Source of the DNA: Struthio camelus
Lineage: Eukaryota > Chordata > Aves > Struthioniformes > Struthionidae
DNA length: 64,000 nt
Reading direction: 5' to 3'
Assembly (NCBI RefSeq): GCF_040807025.1
Contig: NC_090942.1
Span: 193,372,247-193,436,246, forward strand
The notes under the pieces are model-generated. The model saw only the letters and a list, made by a program, of their open reading frames with translations. It made no database searches and was not told the DNA's origin. This document shows, in pieces, positions 13,111-24,835 of the stretch. Position 1 is the stretch's first letter. Each line of letters begins with the position of its first letter. A program made the position numbers and the translations under genes.

Positions 13111-15955
13111 GAGGTGTTACTGCTCCTTCCTGGCCTCTTCCCATTTTCCTGCTGGAGGTTATTGCCCCCACAGAGGGCCAGATGGGAATATTGCTTGTCC
13201 CAGAAGCATGAAATCAGCCTAGCTGAAGACAAAAATATTTTCATGCTCGTACGTGTTGTTCACAGGAAACATTTTGCCCTTAGAACCAACCTTTTTATAT
13301 AACAGCAACTAAATACACGTTTCACCTAAGTGGAGATACTTTGTTAGAAATAAATATGCTTATAAGCATTTGGAAGCATAAAGGTGATATTTATAAAGTG
13401 ATCAGAACACCCACTATGCACTGCATAAGCCAGTGAAAATAACAGCTGCTGAGTTTTATCAGCTTTAGAGCACCACGGGAGCAGCACATGGACCAGTTAA
13501 TCTGTGATGTGTCGGTGCTGAGCACAGCTGACTAATGTACTGCTGTGGCTACAGACGGAGTGATCATATATAGACTGTAAGTAGATGATAAAATAAGATG
13601 CAGTTTTATGGCTTTTCAAATGCTTCCTCCTAATATCCACATCTGTACTATATTTGAGAGAGTAGAAGCAATGAAAATTCCTGCAGGCCAAAATAACTTT
13701 ATTCTTAAGAGTATACCTAGGGTGTTGTCTTCCCTCCACCCAGTGGTAAACATGTTGATGTTGGAGTAAAGAAAGGGCTGGTATTTTTCCTAGGCGAGTG
13801 AAGTACAGCTTTATCATTCTCCATTAACTCTTTCAGGTGCTGTATTTACTTTTTTAACTACTGAACCGTCAGCTAACTGTTTATAATTCATAAAAGTTTT
13901 TTTTTTTTCTGAAAGCACTAAGATCAGAAGAAATTCTGATAGGAGCTGAAGAAAACGTAACTACCTAAAGTGAAAGTTTTGTTCTCAGAACAGATTCCAC
14001 CATGGAGTGGCATTACTTTTTAAAATTTTCTATGTCTTTGGAAGAAATGGGACTCACTTTTTCCTTAAGGGTGAACCCTCAGGTAAACTAATTGATGCTG
14101 CAGTTAATTGACACTGCAAGCCATTATAAAGTGACAGCAGTGCTGAGAGAAATAGTCCCACCTTTGCCTGATCCCTTCTTCATTCCCACTTCTGCACTGC
14201 CTCCTCCCTTGTAGCTGTGCAGTGAGCTGGAGCGAGAAGCTGATCTGGGTTAAAACTTACCCAGCAAAAAAAAGGATCTTCAGATGGATTCCTTCCCCAA
14301 AGTAGCTCATTTTACAGATATGAGGACTCCTATGCTGACCGAAGGAAAGGATGCTACGAGGCAGCAACAAGTGAGGCAGAAGACTGGGAAAATGTGAGGA
14401 TTACTTTTCTCAGCAGCAATACTAGCTTTTACCAATCTGCAGTCTTCATAGCACTGCTGCTACAACTAATCTAACAGTAGCAACATTAGTTTTAGCCAGG
14501 AATAATCAGGAATTGTTATTTATCTGTAAAAACCAGAAATAAATGTAAACCTATATGTTTAAAGTAGGGATAAGAGGATGGTTTAAGTTCTTCTAAAAAT
14601 CTACATACACATTATTTGGCAGGAAGTGATTTGCTACAGGCTCAGTCTCACCTATGTTAGCTGCAGTTCACTTTGCAGATGTGCTGAAGGATGTTTCGTG
14701 TGTTAAGAGCAAGTGACTCATAATTAGACCTTTTGGGAAACATTATGGGTCACCTGAATTCAGCAAGGAGTTTAGGGAGAGGAAGTTGAGCTTAAAAAAG
14801 CTGGGAGGCTAGAGCTTGTGCTGCACACGGGATATCAGGTGGCAGGAGGAGGAACTGCCTCTGACCAGAGGGGGTTGGAAACAAGCTTGTCTTGGTAGGG
14901 ACAGACCTGAAAGGCTCCCAGCAAGCATGTGAGCTGGCTAGGGAGGTGGGAGGGAGCCTCAGGATAATTTAGAACTTTATGTTAATAAACCTGGTTTCCA
15001 AAGGGGGAACATTCTTGGGAAAACAGGAAGAGAAAGAAGTTGAGGCAGAGCCAAAAACTAGACTAGGTGAACAACAGGAATCATAAATCTATGTGCAGTT
15101 TTCACCTGCTCTTAAAGAATCCCAGCCATGAAAGAAAATCAAAATTTCACATTAGCAATCTGCATAGCAGCATGTGAGCACTTTACGTGAGTGAATGCTC
15201 AACTGAGTATCCATATGAGCGACTGAACATTGGTCAAAGAGTTAGTGACTGCAAAACAGAGCTGTTTACGTAATTGAGGAAAAATGGCACACAAATATCC
15301 TATTAAAGAAAAAAGGTCAGGTCAAATGAATCAGAGGGATAAGACATAATGTTCAGCTAACAAAAGACGTTGAGTCAGGGCTTCAGATTAAGATGGGGAT
15401 GAAGCTGCATATAAACACTAACACTAATGAATCTGTCTGTCAGTATTGTACTCTGGTTTGCTGTTTATTGCATGTGGGTTGGGTAAATGTCCTACTAAGT
15501 ACACATTTAGTGTACTAAATTTTAGCTGTCTAAACTTAAGTGTCCCCATCTAAAAGGAGTGCTCTATATTCTCTTCTGTCAATGGAGAGAGAGAAGCAGC
15601 TCCAGGGGGGCGATTCAGTCCATTCCAGAATGGACACAAAGTTCCCTTTTAACGATGTCTCTAAATGAATGGCTTAGACCAGGAACCTATTTTCTGCATG
15701 CTTGAAGTCAGGTACGTGAATCCCTGCTGTAGAAGCTAATTTTCTGTTTGAGTCACTGCAGAGTCTTCAAAATGCAAAACTCCCATGTCTGAGAAGCTGA
15801 ATGAAACTTGCTGGCACTAATATTGATCTGCAGGTACAGTTCCATCTTCCCCACATTATTTATTCCTGGATCCACACATCTTTACATTTATGATGGCAGC
15901 TCCTCCTAGATTGGACCAAAGAAGTATTGTTTTGCCATTGAGGATCCTGTAGTTT
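13111..15955. other. gene-free spacer
   Basis: No coding, RNA or clear repeat features are seen. The sequence is ordinary AT-leaning non-coding DNA, with a short T-run near 13898-13908. Open frames are short and unremarkable. Confidence 0.6.
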
Positions 15956-16404
15956 AGGGCCACAAAGATGCTGAGGGGACCGGGGCATCTCTCCTATGAA
16001 GAAAGGCTGCAAAAGCTGGGCCTGTTCAGCCTGGAGAAGAGAAGACTGAGAGGCGATCTCATCAACGTGTACAAGCATCTGAAGGGGGAGTGTCAAGAGG
16101 ATGAGGCCAGCCTCTTCTCCGTGGTGCCCAGCGACAGGACAAGAGGCAACGGGCAGAAACTGAAGCACAGGAAGTTCCACCTGAACCTGAGAAAAAACTT
16201 CTTCACTGTGAGGGTGACTGAGCACTGGAACAGGTTGCCCAGAGAGGCTGTGGAGTCTCCTTCGCTGGAGATAATCAAAACCCGTCTGGATGTGATCCTG
16301 GGCAATATGCTTTAGAGGACCCTGCTTGAGCAGGGAGGTTGGACTAGATGATCTCCAGAGGTCCCTTCCAACCTAAACCATTCTGTGATTCTGTGATTCT
16401 GTGA
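15956..16404 (+). mobile_element. young 5'-truncated CR1 LINE, 3' end
   Basis: The insertion starts abruptly at AGGGCCACAAAG and ends in a repeated ATTCTGTG tail (about 16379-16404), the hallmark of CR1 3' ends. Inside it, frame 15968-16315 encodes the extreme C-terminus of CR1 ORF2 (starting [20 protein letters not shown] and ending in DVILGNML plus stop), intact over 115 codons. Its translation differs from the corresponding part of the CR1 at 22.6 kb at only two residues, so the two are recent copies of one subfamily. Truncation this far 3' makes it non-autonomous. No clear target-site duplication was seen, as is usual for CR1. Confidence 0.95.
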
Positions 16405-19400
16405 TCCCATGATACATGAGTTCATCAGTCTGCTGTTTGAAACAAGCATATAAGGGGCCAATTCATTGAGCACAATTTATTCCAGATCTTTGCAGAAATA
16501 TACGATGCTCTTGAGCCCGTACAGATGTGTAGCCAATAGGGAGCTGTCTGGCTACACAAGTTTTTTATACATTTTTCAACTAAATCAGAAATCCAAATGC
16601 AAAAGTCAGCACTCAGGGATGTCTACATGGATTTGTGACTCTCCTGCCTGAGTTCTAAGGCTATAAACCAATGAAGGGATTAAACTCATATGTACATTTT
16701 TTTTCTTTATGTGACAGACCTAACGTGAATAATATTGCTCGTTTACAGAATCAGAGAATGTTTAGATGGGAAAGACTTCTTCAGGCAGTCGAGGTAAAAT
16801 CCTTGCCCTATTAAAGGTAGTTTTGAGACAGATTTTGATAGCATTCAGTGTCACCATTTTTCACAGGAAGACATCTTTTCTGCCAGCTTTGCTCTTTCCC
16901 CTGTGCATTTTATAGGGCCTAGTTCACTCCAGATGAAAAATATCCAGAAATGGGACAAATGTTAGGCAATCCTGAGGTATTTACTAACACAAAATAAATT
17001 GAACAAAACTGTAATATAATTCACTTTATTCAGTCCTTTCAGGAAGCCGTGTGTGAAAGAAATATGGAACGGAGTAGAAAAATGATGCTGTTCTCAGTGT
17101 TTCTGTTTGAATCCACGGTAATGGGAAGGGTTGAAGGAGAATTACAGCTCCGTATACATACACATTATGCACCTGAATCCCGTCATGCCCATCCCTGTGA
17201 CCCCAGTGCTGCCTTCATCAGAACTGAAAATCAAAGCCACCAACAGCTAATCAGGTGCTAAGCTAAGTACCTAGAGGCTGTGTCACACCTGCTGCAGAGC
17301 CCTTGTTCCAGAAAGGGGGGGTCCGAAATCACAGAGGCTGCATTCTGCTGAAGTAGGAGCATTAGCGCTCAGGGAGCCTTAAATTATGGCATAGGGGAGC
17401 ACTGAGCAGTGGGAGCCTGATGGATAACTGCCCCTACTTGCAATCAGGTGCAGGGAAATGCTAAATTACTATGTTCCTTTCCGTCCCTGCCCCTGCTACT
17501 GGAGAGCTACTTTGAGCTGGTGGGCAGCACAGGGCACTAGCACTCATCAAGGCAATGCAAGACCCCTTTGTATCAAGGCACAAGCAGCACAGCTTAAATT
17601 TAGCAGTGATGTGGAATATTTGGCCCAGCATGCCTTGTAGGCAGGCCCTCCTTGTCAGCAGACCTTAACTGCTGGCAGCAAGCACAAACTGAGTGAGGGC
17701 ATCTCTGAGTATTTCTACAACGCTAAGTAAAAGAGGACCAGGAGTGAGCTTGAGGACTGGACCCTCGATTGCACCCGCTGTCAACTGGTTTATCCTCTCC
17801 CTGGATCTATTTTAGACCTCTCCAAATAACTCTCTGCAAGACAGTGCCCACATATAGCTTTGGATAAGCCTGTGCCGGGTGTACTTTTCTCTGCCTTACA
17901 GAGTCCCCCTACTGCTATTCCAGCAGATTTTGCATCCCTAAACACCCCCATATAATACCTTTATAGCATAGCCCAAAGCATGAAACATGGACCCTTGCTA
18001 TAAAACATGAGTCTGGTAGGCTGCAACTTTGTCCTTGCTTTATTTCAGAAACTTTGAGCTGAAAAGGATACACAGAATAATAATGACCTCTGAGGGCAAG
18101 GAGTACCACATGAGGCTTGCAGGAGAACCTGAGCCAAGTACAAGGCAACGTAGATAACGTAGATGCAGTCTGCTCCAGAGGGTGTTTGTCCTATGCAATG
18201 TCGATGAAAGCCAGTTAGTGCATCTTGACCCTTCACAATTGTTTCTCTGGTCCTTTCAGGACTTTAATGCCTGAATTGACATTCTTGAATTGTAGCTAGA
18301 TGCTAAGGCAAAGCCAGGACAGGAAGATAAGCACCAGTCATGGGCTCAAGCTGGTCCCAGTGCTCTGGAAATGGCAACCTTGTTCTATCCTTATCATTGC
18401 AGTTGTGAGGTCTGAAGAGACAGAAGTGAGGAGCTTGTGATGGAGAGCAATAACTATACATAGGGAAAGGCAATGCAGGCAGCTGCTTCTAAACTGATGT
18501 TATTAATCCAGTTAGACCTTGTGCTGGGGTCCAGAAGCTGAAAAAAACTGATATCCATTCCAACTTTCAGATCATGTGCTGACTTTCTTTTCGTCTAGGT
18601 TGCATTTCAAACAGATCCCAGGTTTTCCCGGGATTTTGGTTTGATTTTTGATTTTGGTTGGAGTCACTGCTGGGAAAATACCACAGACCCTACAGCTGTG
18701 GCATACTGCTGACTAGAATATAGGGCTGTGTAGGTCAACTAACTCCTACCCAGGAAGCTCCAGAAGAGATAGTCCCTGAACTATGTCATCTCACCATTGC
18801 CTAATCACAGAAGAAGGAAGGTTTTGTCTTTTATAAATGGCTGGAAGAATCCAGGATGAGGATGTGAAGCAAAAGTAAGGCCAGCTTAGGAGAAAAGTTT
18901 TGTTTTTTACAGTTAGCTTCTCGGTGTAGGAAGAAGTGATGACAGCCTGTTCTCTTCTATCCAGAACCCTTTCTCATCTAGTCCTGGGAGACGATGGGGG
19001 TCTCTACATGGGCCACAGTATATTTTTAATCCAATTATAACATGGCTCAATTCAAACTGAACCATGAACACAATTAGGCAGCAACTGAGTTTAACAGCCA
19101 TAACCATAAACTTGATGGTTTGCATAATTTAGATGGGGGATTCCTCAGAGATAGCCAGGAAATACTGAAGTTCAGGTTTGCTTCAGTTTCCTCTTTCAAA
19201 GGCCAGAATGAAGACTATACAGCTCTTTTGCAAAGGCTATAAATATCTTACAAATAAAGGCAGTTTCTCTAGAAATATGAGCCTATGAGGTCCAGTCTTG
19301 TTTTGAGAATGCCATTGTAGTCTGCTATTAATTTCAGTGTGGCTTTGGGCTTTAAGTAAGAGTCTGCAGTTTACAGGATTGGGCCCAGATCCGTGAGATT

Positions 19401-22400
19401 GCATGCCAACCCTTTCCCACATCCAGTGTTACCTTTTTGTAACACAACGTGCAGTTTTTACAGATAGACTGAAGAGTGCGGATACAAAAAAAAGACTGTG
19501 GGACTCTTTGAAGGTAAAAGTCAGGCAAGTGTTTAAAACCAAGGGTAAAAATGATGTTGATCTCCTGCTGGCCAGAGTGCCAGCATGCAATGGGAGTATC
19601 TGTGTAGCTCTACTGCTAGCCTCCACCCAGATCAGAGAAATATCTGTGACCTTGCTAGTGCCTCACAATATAGTCCACGAAATGGAAAAGAAAGCTCAGT
19701 TACTGAAAACTTCCTGGTGCTTGCTGTAGGTGATTTGGTTTCTAATGTCATTACAAATTAGTATCCCATTATTATAGTAGGAAAATTAACTCAAATTTAA
19801 TTTTATTTTTTGCTGGCTTGTTAATTTACTGTAATATGTTTTGGCCATGTAAGCATTTAAAAATGTAATCCAACAAAATTGCTACAGTTATTGTGTGCCC
19901 ATGACCAAAGAGCACTGACTTCCTTAACACAGAAATTTAGACAAAACACAATGTCTTATTATTAAGGCAATGTGCCTAAAAAGAATCAGGTTCTATTAGA
20001 TGTGGTAACAGGGTTGTAAAACATGTATGCATGTTTTGGTCTTGTTCAAGTAGGCAAGATATTATCATTTTCTTAAATAGTTGAAGGAAGTTGTTAGTTT
20101 TCAGATGCAGATCTTTGTCTGCACATGTTTGAAGTTGTAATGGGTGATTAGACCTTTCACAATGAATCCTCTGTATCTTCACTCACCTGAATGCCCCGTG
20201 GTCAAACTGAAAGTTATTTGGAAGAAGTTCTACTTTTCATTACAGAAGAAAAGAGAAACTTTAGGTTCTGGTAGACTTCATTTGAACCAGTTCTAATTTT
20301 ACTTACCTGTAGATTCGTACCATGTGGTGATTTATTCAGAGTCAATATTACGGATGGTTATACTTAATGCAAGAACATTTGTAAAAAAGACATGTGCATT
20401 GGATACAATACCCAGTCTCTCTCTTCCCAAGAAGAAAAAAACTTACAGAAATCTTCCTCCCTCCCCTCCCCAAAGATCTGGGACTCTGTCCAGGTATCTG
20501 TCTGCTTTTGCTCCTAATTTTCTATCCAGAGCTTGTGAAATGTATGTAAAGCTAATTCTGTAGGCCATTCTCATGGCAGAGCTGGAGCTAGTTACACAGG
20601 GCTCCCAAACCAGAACGGGCAGTTAGCTAAGCAGGTGAATGGGAAAACAGACATGTGCTGTAGCAGAACAGGCAGACGTATGCCAGATTTCTCCAAGTTC
20701 ACCTTTGACTTCCACTGAATGTGTGTTGATGAATGATGTTCAGCTCAGGGCCTCAAAAGAGCGATGGGGAAGAATTGGCCTGTGGTCAGTTGTACGTCCA
20801 AGGATGATGGCATGCTGTGAAATATTTGACGACATCCACATAGGGCTGACAGATGAGACATAGGACTATGGCAGAGCACTGTCCTACAAGAACAGCAGCT
20901 GGAAACCAGGTGAGATACACTAGCACATCTCAGAGACCACTGCCTGGTTACACTTAGGCAATGGTGTGAATTTCCTAGAAAATTTTCTTAAAATGATTTG
21001 TAATCAAATTTTCCAGATGAGTTAAAAAAAAAAACCAAATCAGCTAAATAAATAACCTCAAAGTAAATATTTAATAAAAATTTTCCAAAAATAAATTTTC
21101 ATTTTTTTAATAAAATCAGTATTTTCCAGTGGAAGAGTGTTGGTTTTGCAGAAACTACCCTTTCATGTGTGGAAGGTCATTCCAAGCAGAAGATTCCCAA
21201 CAAGCTCTAGGTCTTTAGCAGGTTTTTTTCAGTCTCTAAGATGCCGAAAAGTACATGCTGGGCCGACCATGGCTTTTCATAGCATGTCATACTGGCTCAT
21301 TTGTCTTATTGTTTGTATAGATAGGGGGCTGCTAAGAAGTCTGTTCTGGAACTTCCCATCTCAGATGTCTGGGACACTTTTTACTCCTTCATTTTGAAAT
21401 TAGAATGAAAGGTTCTTTTCTGCTCTTTTTTCAGTTTTTATCATAATGCCAAAAGCTGTCTTAAATTATGCAGCTTTTGTAAAATGCCTTGAAATGTGTT
21501 TATATAAGAACAAACCGTAGAAATTGAAGTGAAAGGACCAAATCCTGCACTGCACTTGCTATCCGTTGATCAGGTACTCAGAGAAAGCCTGAATGGCAGC
21601 ATGTGAATACGGGTAGAACAGAGATTAAATTATTCTCTTGGGGAGTAGAGGCACCATGGGCAGGCAATGTAGATCCTTAACATATTCCCCTATGGAACCA
21701 ATACGTAATGATGGAATGAGAGTTCATTTATGACACCGCCAGAAAATAAAGATTGAACTTCTTACCCACTTTGCATGACAAACGCTTGAATTAGCTCACA
21801 GCCATTTTTGCAGCAGTTACACTTTGAAAATTCAAGTACTGGTAAACAAAACACAGTTAGCCTTCTCTTTAACGGCTGGTTTCTCCATGGCTAGGGCATT
21901 AGCACTGCCCAGTATGTGATGCATGCTGCGTCATGTCTGGAAAAAAGACCATGAGAGAGCAAGTCTCCTATATGGGGGCTACATCCTACTGCGACAAATA
22001 CATCCGGGTCTGTAAATATCCTCCAAAACTAGAAATCTTGAAGGTCACTAGAGTCCTTTTTCTGTCATATTCCCTGTCACAGTCATTGCTGTCAATCAAG
22101 TTAATATCATATTTTAGTATATTTTTAATTAAAACAAAATCACTAGAATCTCCTTATTGTAAATACTGCATTCAGACCTCAGCCACTGAGTTCCCCTCCC
22201 CTTTTTCCAGGGCATGGGCAGCAAAGAATCTTTGGATTTAGAAAATGTATAAAATCTAGAGACTTAAGGTCTCTCCAGAGAGAATAGATATTCTAATTGC
22301 TCCAAATTTAAAATTCATCTTTTGAAAATTATGGAAGCAGACATGTTTGCATAAGCATTCAGGGGGATTCCTGCAAGAGAAGGGGCTGGGTCTAGAATTT

Positions 22401-22620
22401 GAACTGTTTTGAAGGTGTCCTTAGCAACACAGATCTAAGCTTATGCTTTTATGTGTTAAGAACCATGTTCCTTCACCATATTAATAAACTTCCCAGTCAG
22501 TTCCCTGAACACAATAGAAAAAGTGACATTTTCATCTCCTTCTAGAATTTACACTGAAGCCAGTGTCCGAGACTTAAAATATTTATTTTGTTAAACATTT
22601 AATTTATTATCATATCAGAA
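16405..22620. other. gene-free spacer between two CR1 copies
   Basis: No gene is supported. At about 16745-16800 a stretch with CAGAATCAGAGAATGTTTAG resembles a decayed reverse-oriented CR1 3' end, but it is too short to be sure. The rest is ordinary non-coding sequence. The longest open frames (about 100-108 codons, e.g. 19403-19729) have no recognisable motif. Confidence 0.55.
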
Positions 22621-22710
22621 ATCATAGAATCACAGAATCACAGAATGGTTTAGGTTGGAAGGGACCTCTGGAGATCATCTAGTCCAACCTCCCTGCTCAA
22701 GCAGGGTCCT

Positions 22711-24590
22711 CTAAAGCATATTGCCCAGGATCACATCCAGACGGGTTTTGATTATCTCCAGCGAAGGAGACTCCACAGCCTCTCTGGGCAACCTGTTCCA
22801 GTGCTCAGTCACCCTCACAGTGAAGAAGTTTTTTCTCAGGTTCAGGTGGAACTTCCTGTGCTTCAGTTTCTGCCCATTGCCTCTTGTCCTGTCGCTGGGC
22901 ACCACGGAGAAGAGATTGGCCTCATCCTCTTGACACTCCCCCTTCAGATGCTTGTACACGTTGATGAGATCGCCTCTCAGTCTTCTCTTCTCCAGGCTGA
23001 ACAGGCCCAGCTTTTGCAGCCTTTCTTCATAGGAGAGATGCTCCGGTCCCCTCAGCATCTTTGTGGCCCTCCGCTGGACTCTCTCCAGTAGTGCCATGTC
23101 TCTCTTGTACTGGGGAGCCCAGGATTGGACACAGTACTCCAGATGTGGCCTCCCCAGGGCTGAGCAGAGGGGCAGGATCATCTCCCTCCACCTGCTGGCA
23201 ACACTCTGCCTAATGCACCTCAGGATACCACTGGCCTTCTCAGCCACAAGGGCACACTGCTGACTCATGGTGACCTTGCTGTCCACCAGGACACGCAGGT
23301 CCTTCTCTGCAGAGCTGCTTTCCAGCAGGTCAATCCCCAGCCTGTCCTGGTGCATGGGGTTCTTCCTCCCTAGCCTTTTTTGTTGAACTTCAGGAGGTTC
23401 CTCTCCGCCCAGCTCTCCAGCCTGTCCAGGTCCCTCTGAATGGCAGCACAGCCTTCTGGTGCGTCAGCCACTCCACCCAGTTTAGTATCATCAGCAAACT
23501 TGCTGAGGGTGCACTCTGTCCCTTCCTCCAGGTCACTGATGAATATGTTGAACAAGACTGGACCCAGGACTGACCCCTGGGGGACACCGCTAGCCACAGG
23601 CCTCCAACTTGACTCTGCGCTGCTGACCACAACCCTCTGAGCTCGGCCATCCAGCCAGTTCTCAATCCACCTCACCGTCCACTCATCCAGCCCATACTTC
23701 CTGAGCTTACCTAGGAGGATGTGATGGGAGACAGTGTCCAAAGCCTTGCTGAAGTCCACGTAGACAACATCCACCGCTCTCCCCTCATCTACCCAGCCAG
23801 TCATTCCGTCATCAATGGCTATCAGGTTGGTCAAGCATGATTTCCCTTTGGTGAATCCATGCTGACTACTCCTGATCACCTCCTTGTCCTCCACATGCTT
23901 AGTGATGACCTCCAGGAGGAGCTGTTCCATCACCTTTCCCGGGATGGAGGTGAGGCTGACCGGCCTGTAGTTTCCTGGCTCCTCCTCCTTGCCCTTTTGG
24001 AAGACTGGAGTGACAGTGGCTTTCTTCCGGTCCTCAGGCACCTCTCCTGATCTCCAGGACCTTTCCAAGATGATGGAGAGTGGCCTAGCGATAACATCCG
24101 CCAGCTCCCTCAGCACTCGTGGGTGCATCCCGTCAGGGCCCATGGATTTGTGGATGTCGGGTTTGCCCGAATGATCTCTAACCCGATCCTCCTCGACCAA
24201 GGCAGAGTCTTCCTTTCTCCAGACTTGCTCTCTTGTCCCCAGGGTCTGGAATTCCTGAGGGCTGGCCTTAGCAGTGAAGACTGAAGCAAAGGCGGCATTC
24301 AGCAACTCTGCCTTCTCTGTATCCTTCGTCACCAGGGCACCCGCCCCATTCAGCAGTGGGCCCACGTTTTCCCTCGTCCTCCTTTTGCTGTTGATGTATT
24401 TGAAGAAGCCCTTCTTGTTGTCCTTGACATCCCTTGCCAGATTTAATTCCAACTGGGCCTTAGCCTTCCTTGTCGCATCCCTGCACACTCTGACAACGTC
24501 CCTGTATTCCTCCCAAGTGGCCTGTCCCCCTTTCCACATTCTGTGTACTTCCTTCTTCTGTTGGAGTTTTGCCAGGAGTTCCTTGCTCAT
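22711..24590 (-). pseudogene. CR1 ORF2 (reverse transcriptase), broken in two frames
   Basis: The segment 23370-24590 gives 406 codons counted from an internal Met, and the frame seems to stay open further upstream towards the 5' break. Reverse transcriptase motifs appear in order: HGFTKGKSC at about residues 244-252, the motif A region [14 protein letters not shown] at about 277-290, motif [11 protein letters not shown] at about 335-344, and the catalytic motif C FADD at about 365-368. The frame stops shortly after LLKFN near 23370-23385. The C-terminal part then continues in another frame at 22711-23355 (214 codons to its natural stop). Compared with the general CR1 layout, roughly 20 bases seem to be missing at the break, giving a frameshift and stop. 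In CR1, ORF2 carries endonuclease and reverse transcriptase for target-primed insertion; here the endonuclease is absent, so the copy is dead although its palm motifs are preserved. Confidence 0.93.
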
Positions 24591-24757
24591 CCAGGCAGGT
24601 CTCCTGCCCGCTTTGCTGGACTTCTTCCTCAGAGGGATGCACTGATCTTGAGCCTGGAAGAAGTGATGCTTGAATATTAACCAGCTCTCCTGGACCCCTC
24701 TTCCTTCTAGGGCCCTACCCCATGAGATTCCCCTAAGTAGGTCCCTGAAGAGGCCAA

Positions 24758-24832
24758 AGTTAGCTCTCCTGAAGTCCAGGCTCTCCTGAAGTCCACCTTA
24801 TTAAGTTAGCTCTCCTGAAGTCCACCTTATTC
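24758..24832. repeat. tandem duplication at the CR1 5' boundary
   Basis: The phrase GCTCTCCTGAAGTCCA occurs three times here, twice preceded by AGTTA and twice followed by CCTTATT. The first copy is normal CR1 ORF2 sequence and the others are duplicated at the truncation point. This probably reflects template slippage during insertion or a later local duplication. Confidence 0.85.
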
Positions 24833-24835
24833 CTT

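Larger units (their letters stand above)
22621..24835 (-). mobile_element. young CR1 LINE, about 2.2 kb, 5'-truncated
   Basis: Read on the minus strand, this element runs from about 24835 through most of ORF2 to the CR1 3' tail, whose octamer repeat appears on the plus strand as repeated AATCACAG at 22621-22647. It carries the reverse transcriptase domain and the C-terminal region of ORF2 and lacks the ORF1 and endonuclease portions, the usual result of incomplete reverse transcription. A small tandem duplication marks its 5' boundary (24758-24832). It is the longest mobile element in the window. Confidence 0.95.

Noticed and set aside
16745..16800. Possible additional reverse-oriented CR1 3' remnant
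   Set aside because: Only one phrase (CAGAATCAGAGAATGTTTAG) resembles the CR1 end; the following sequence is too diverged to call.
19403..19729. Plus-strand frame of 108 codons
   Set aside because: The length is possible by chance in a 64-kb window; translation shows no motif and no supportable splice sites.
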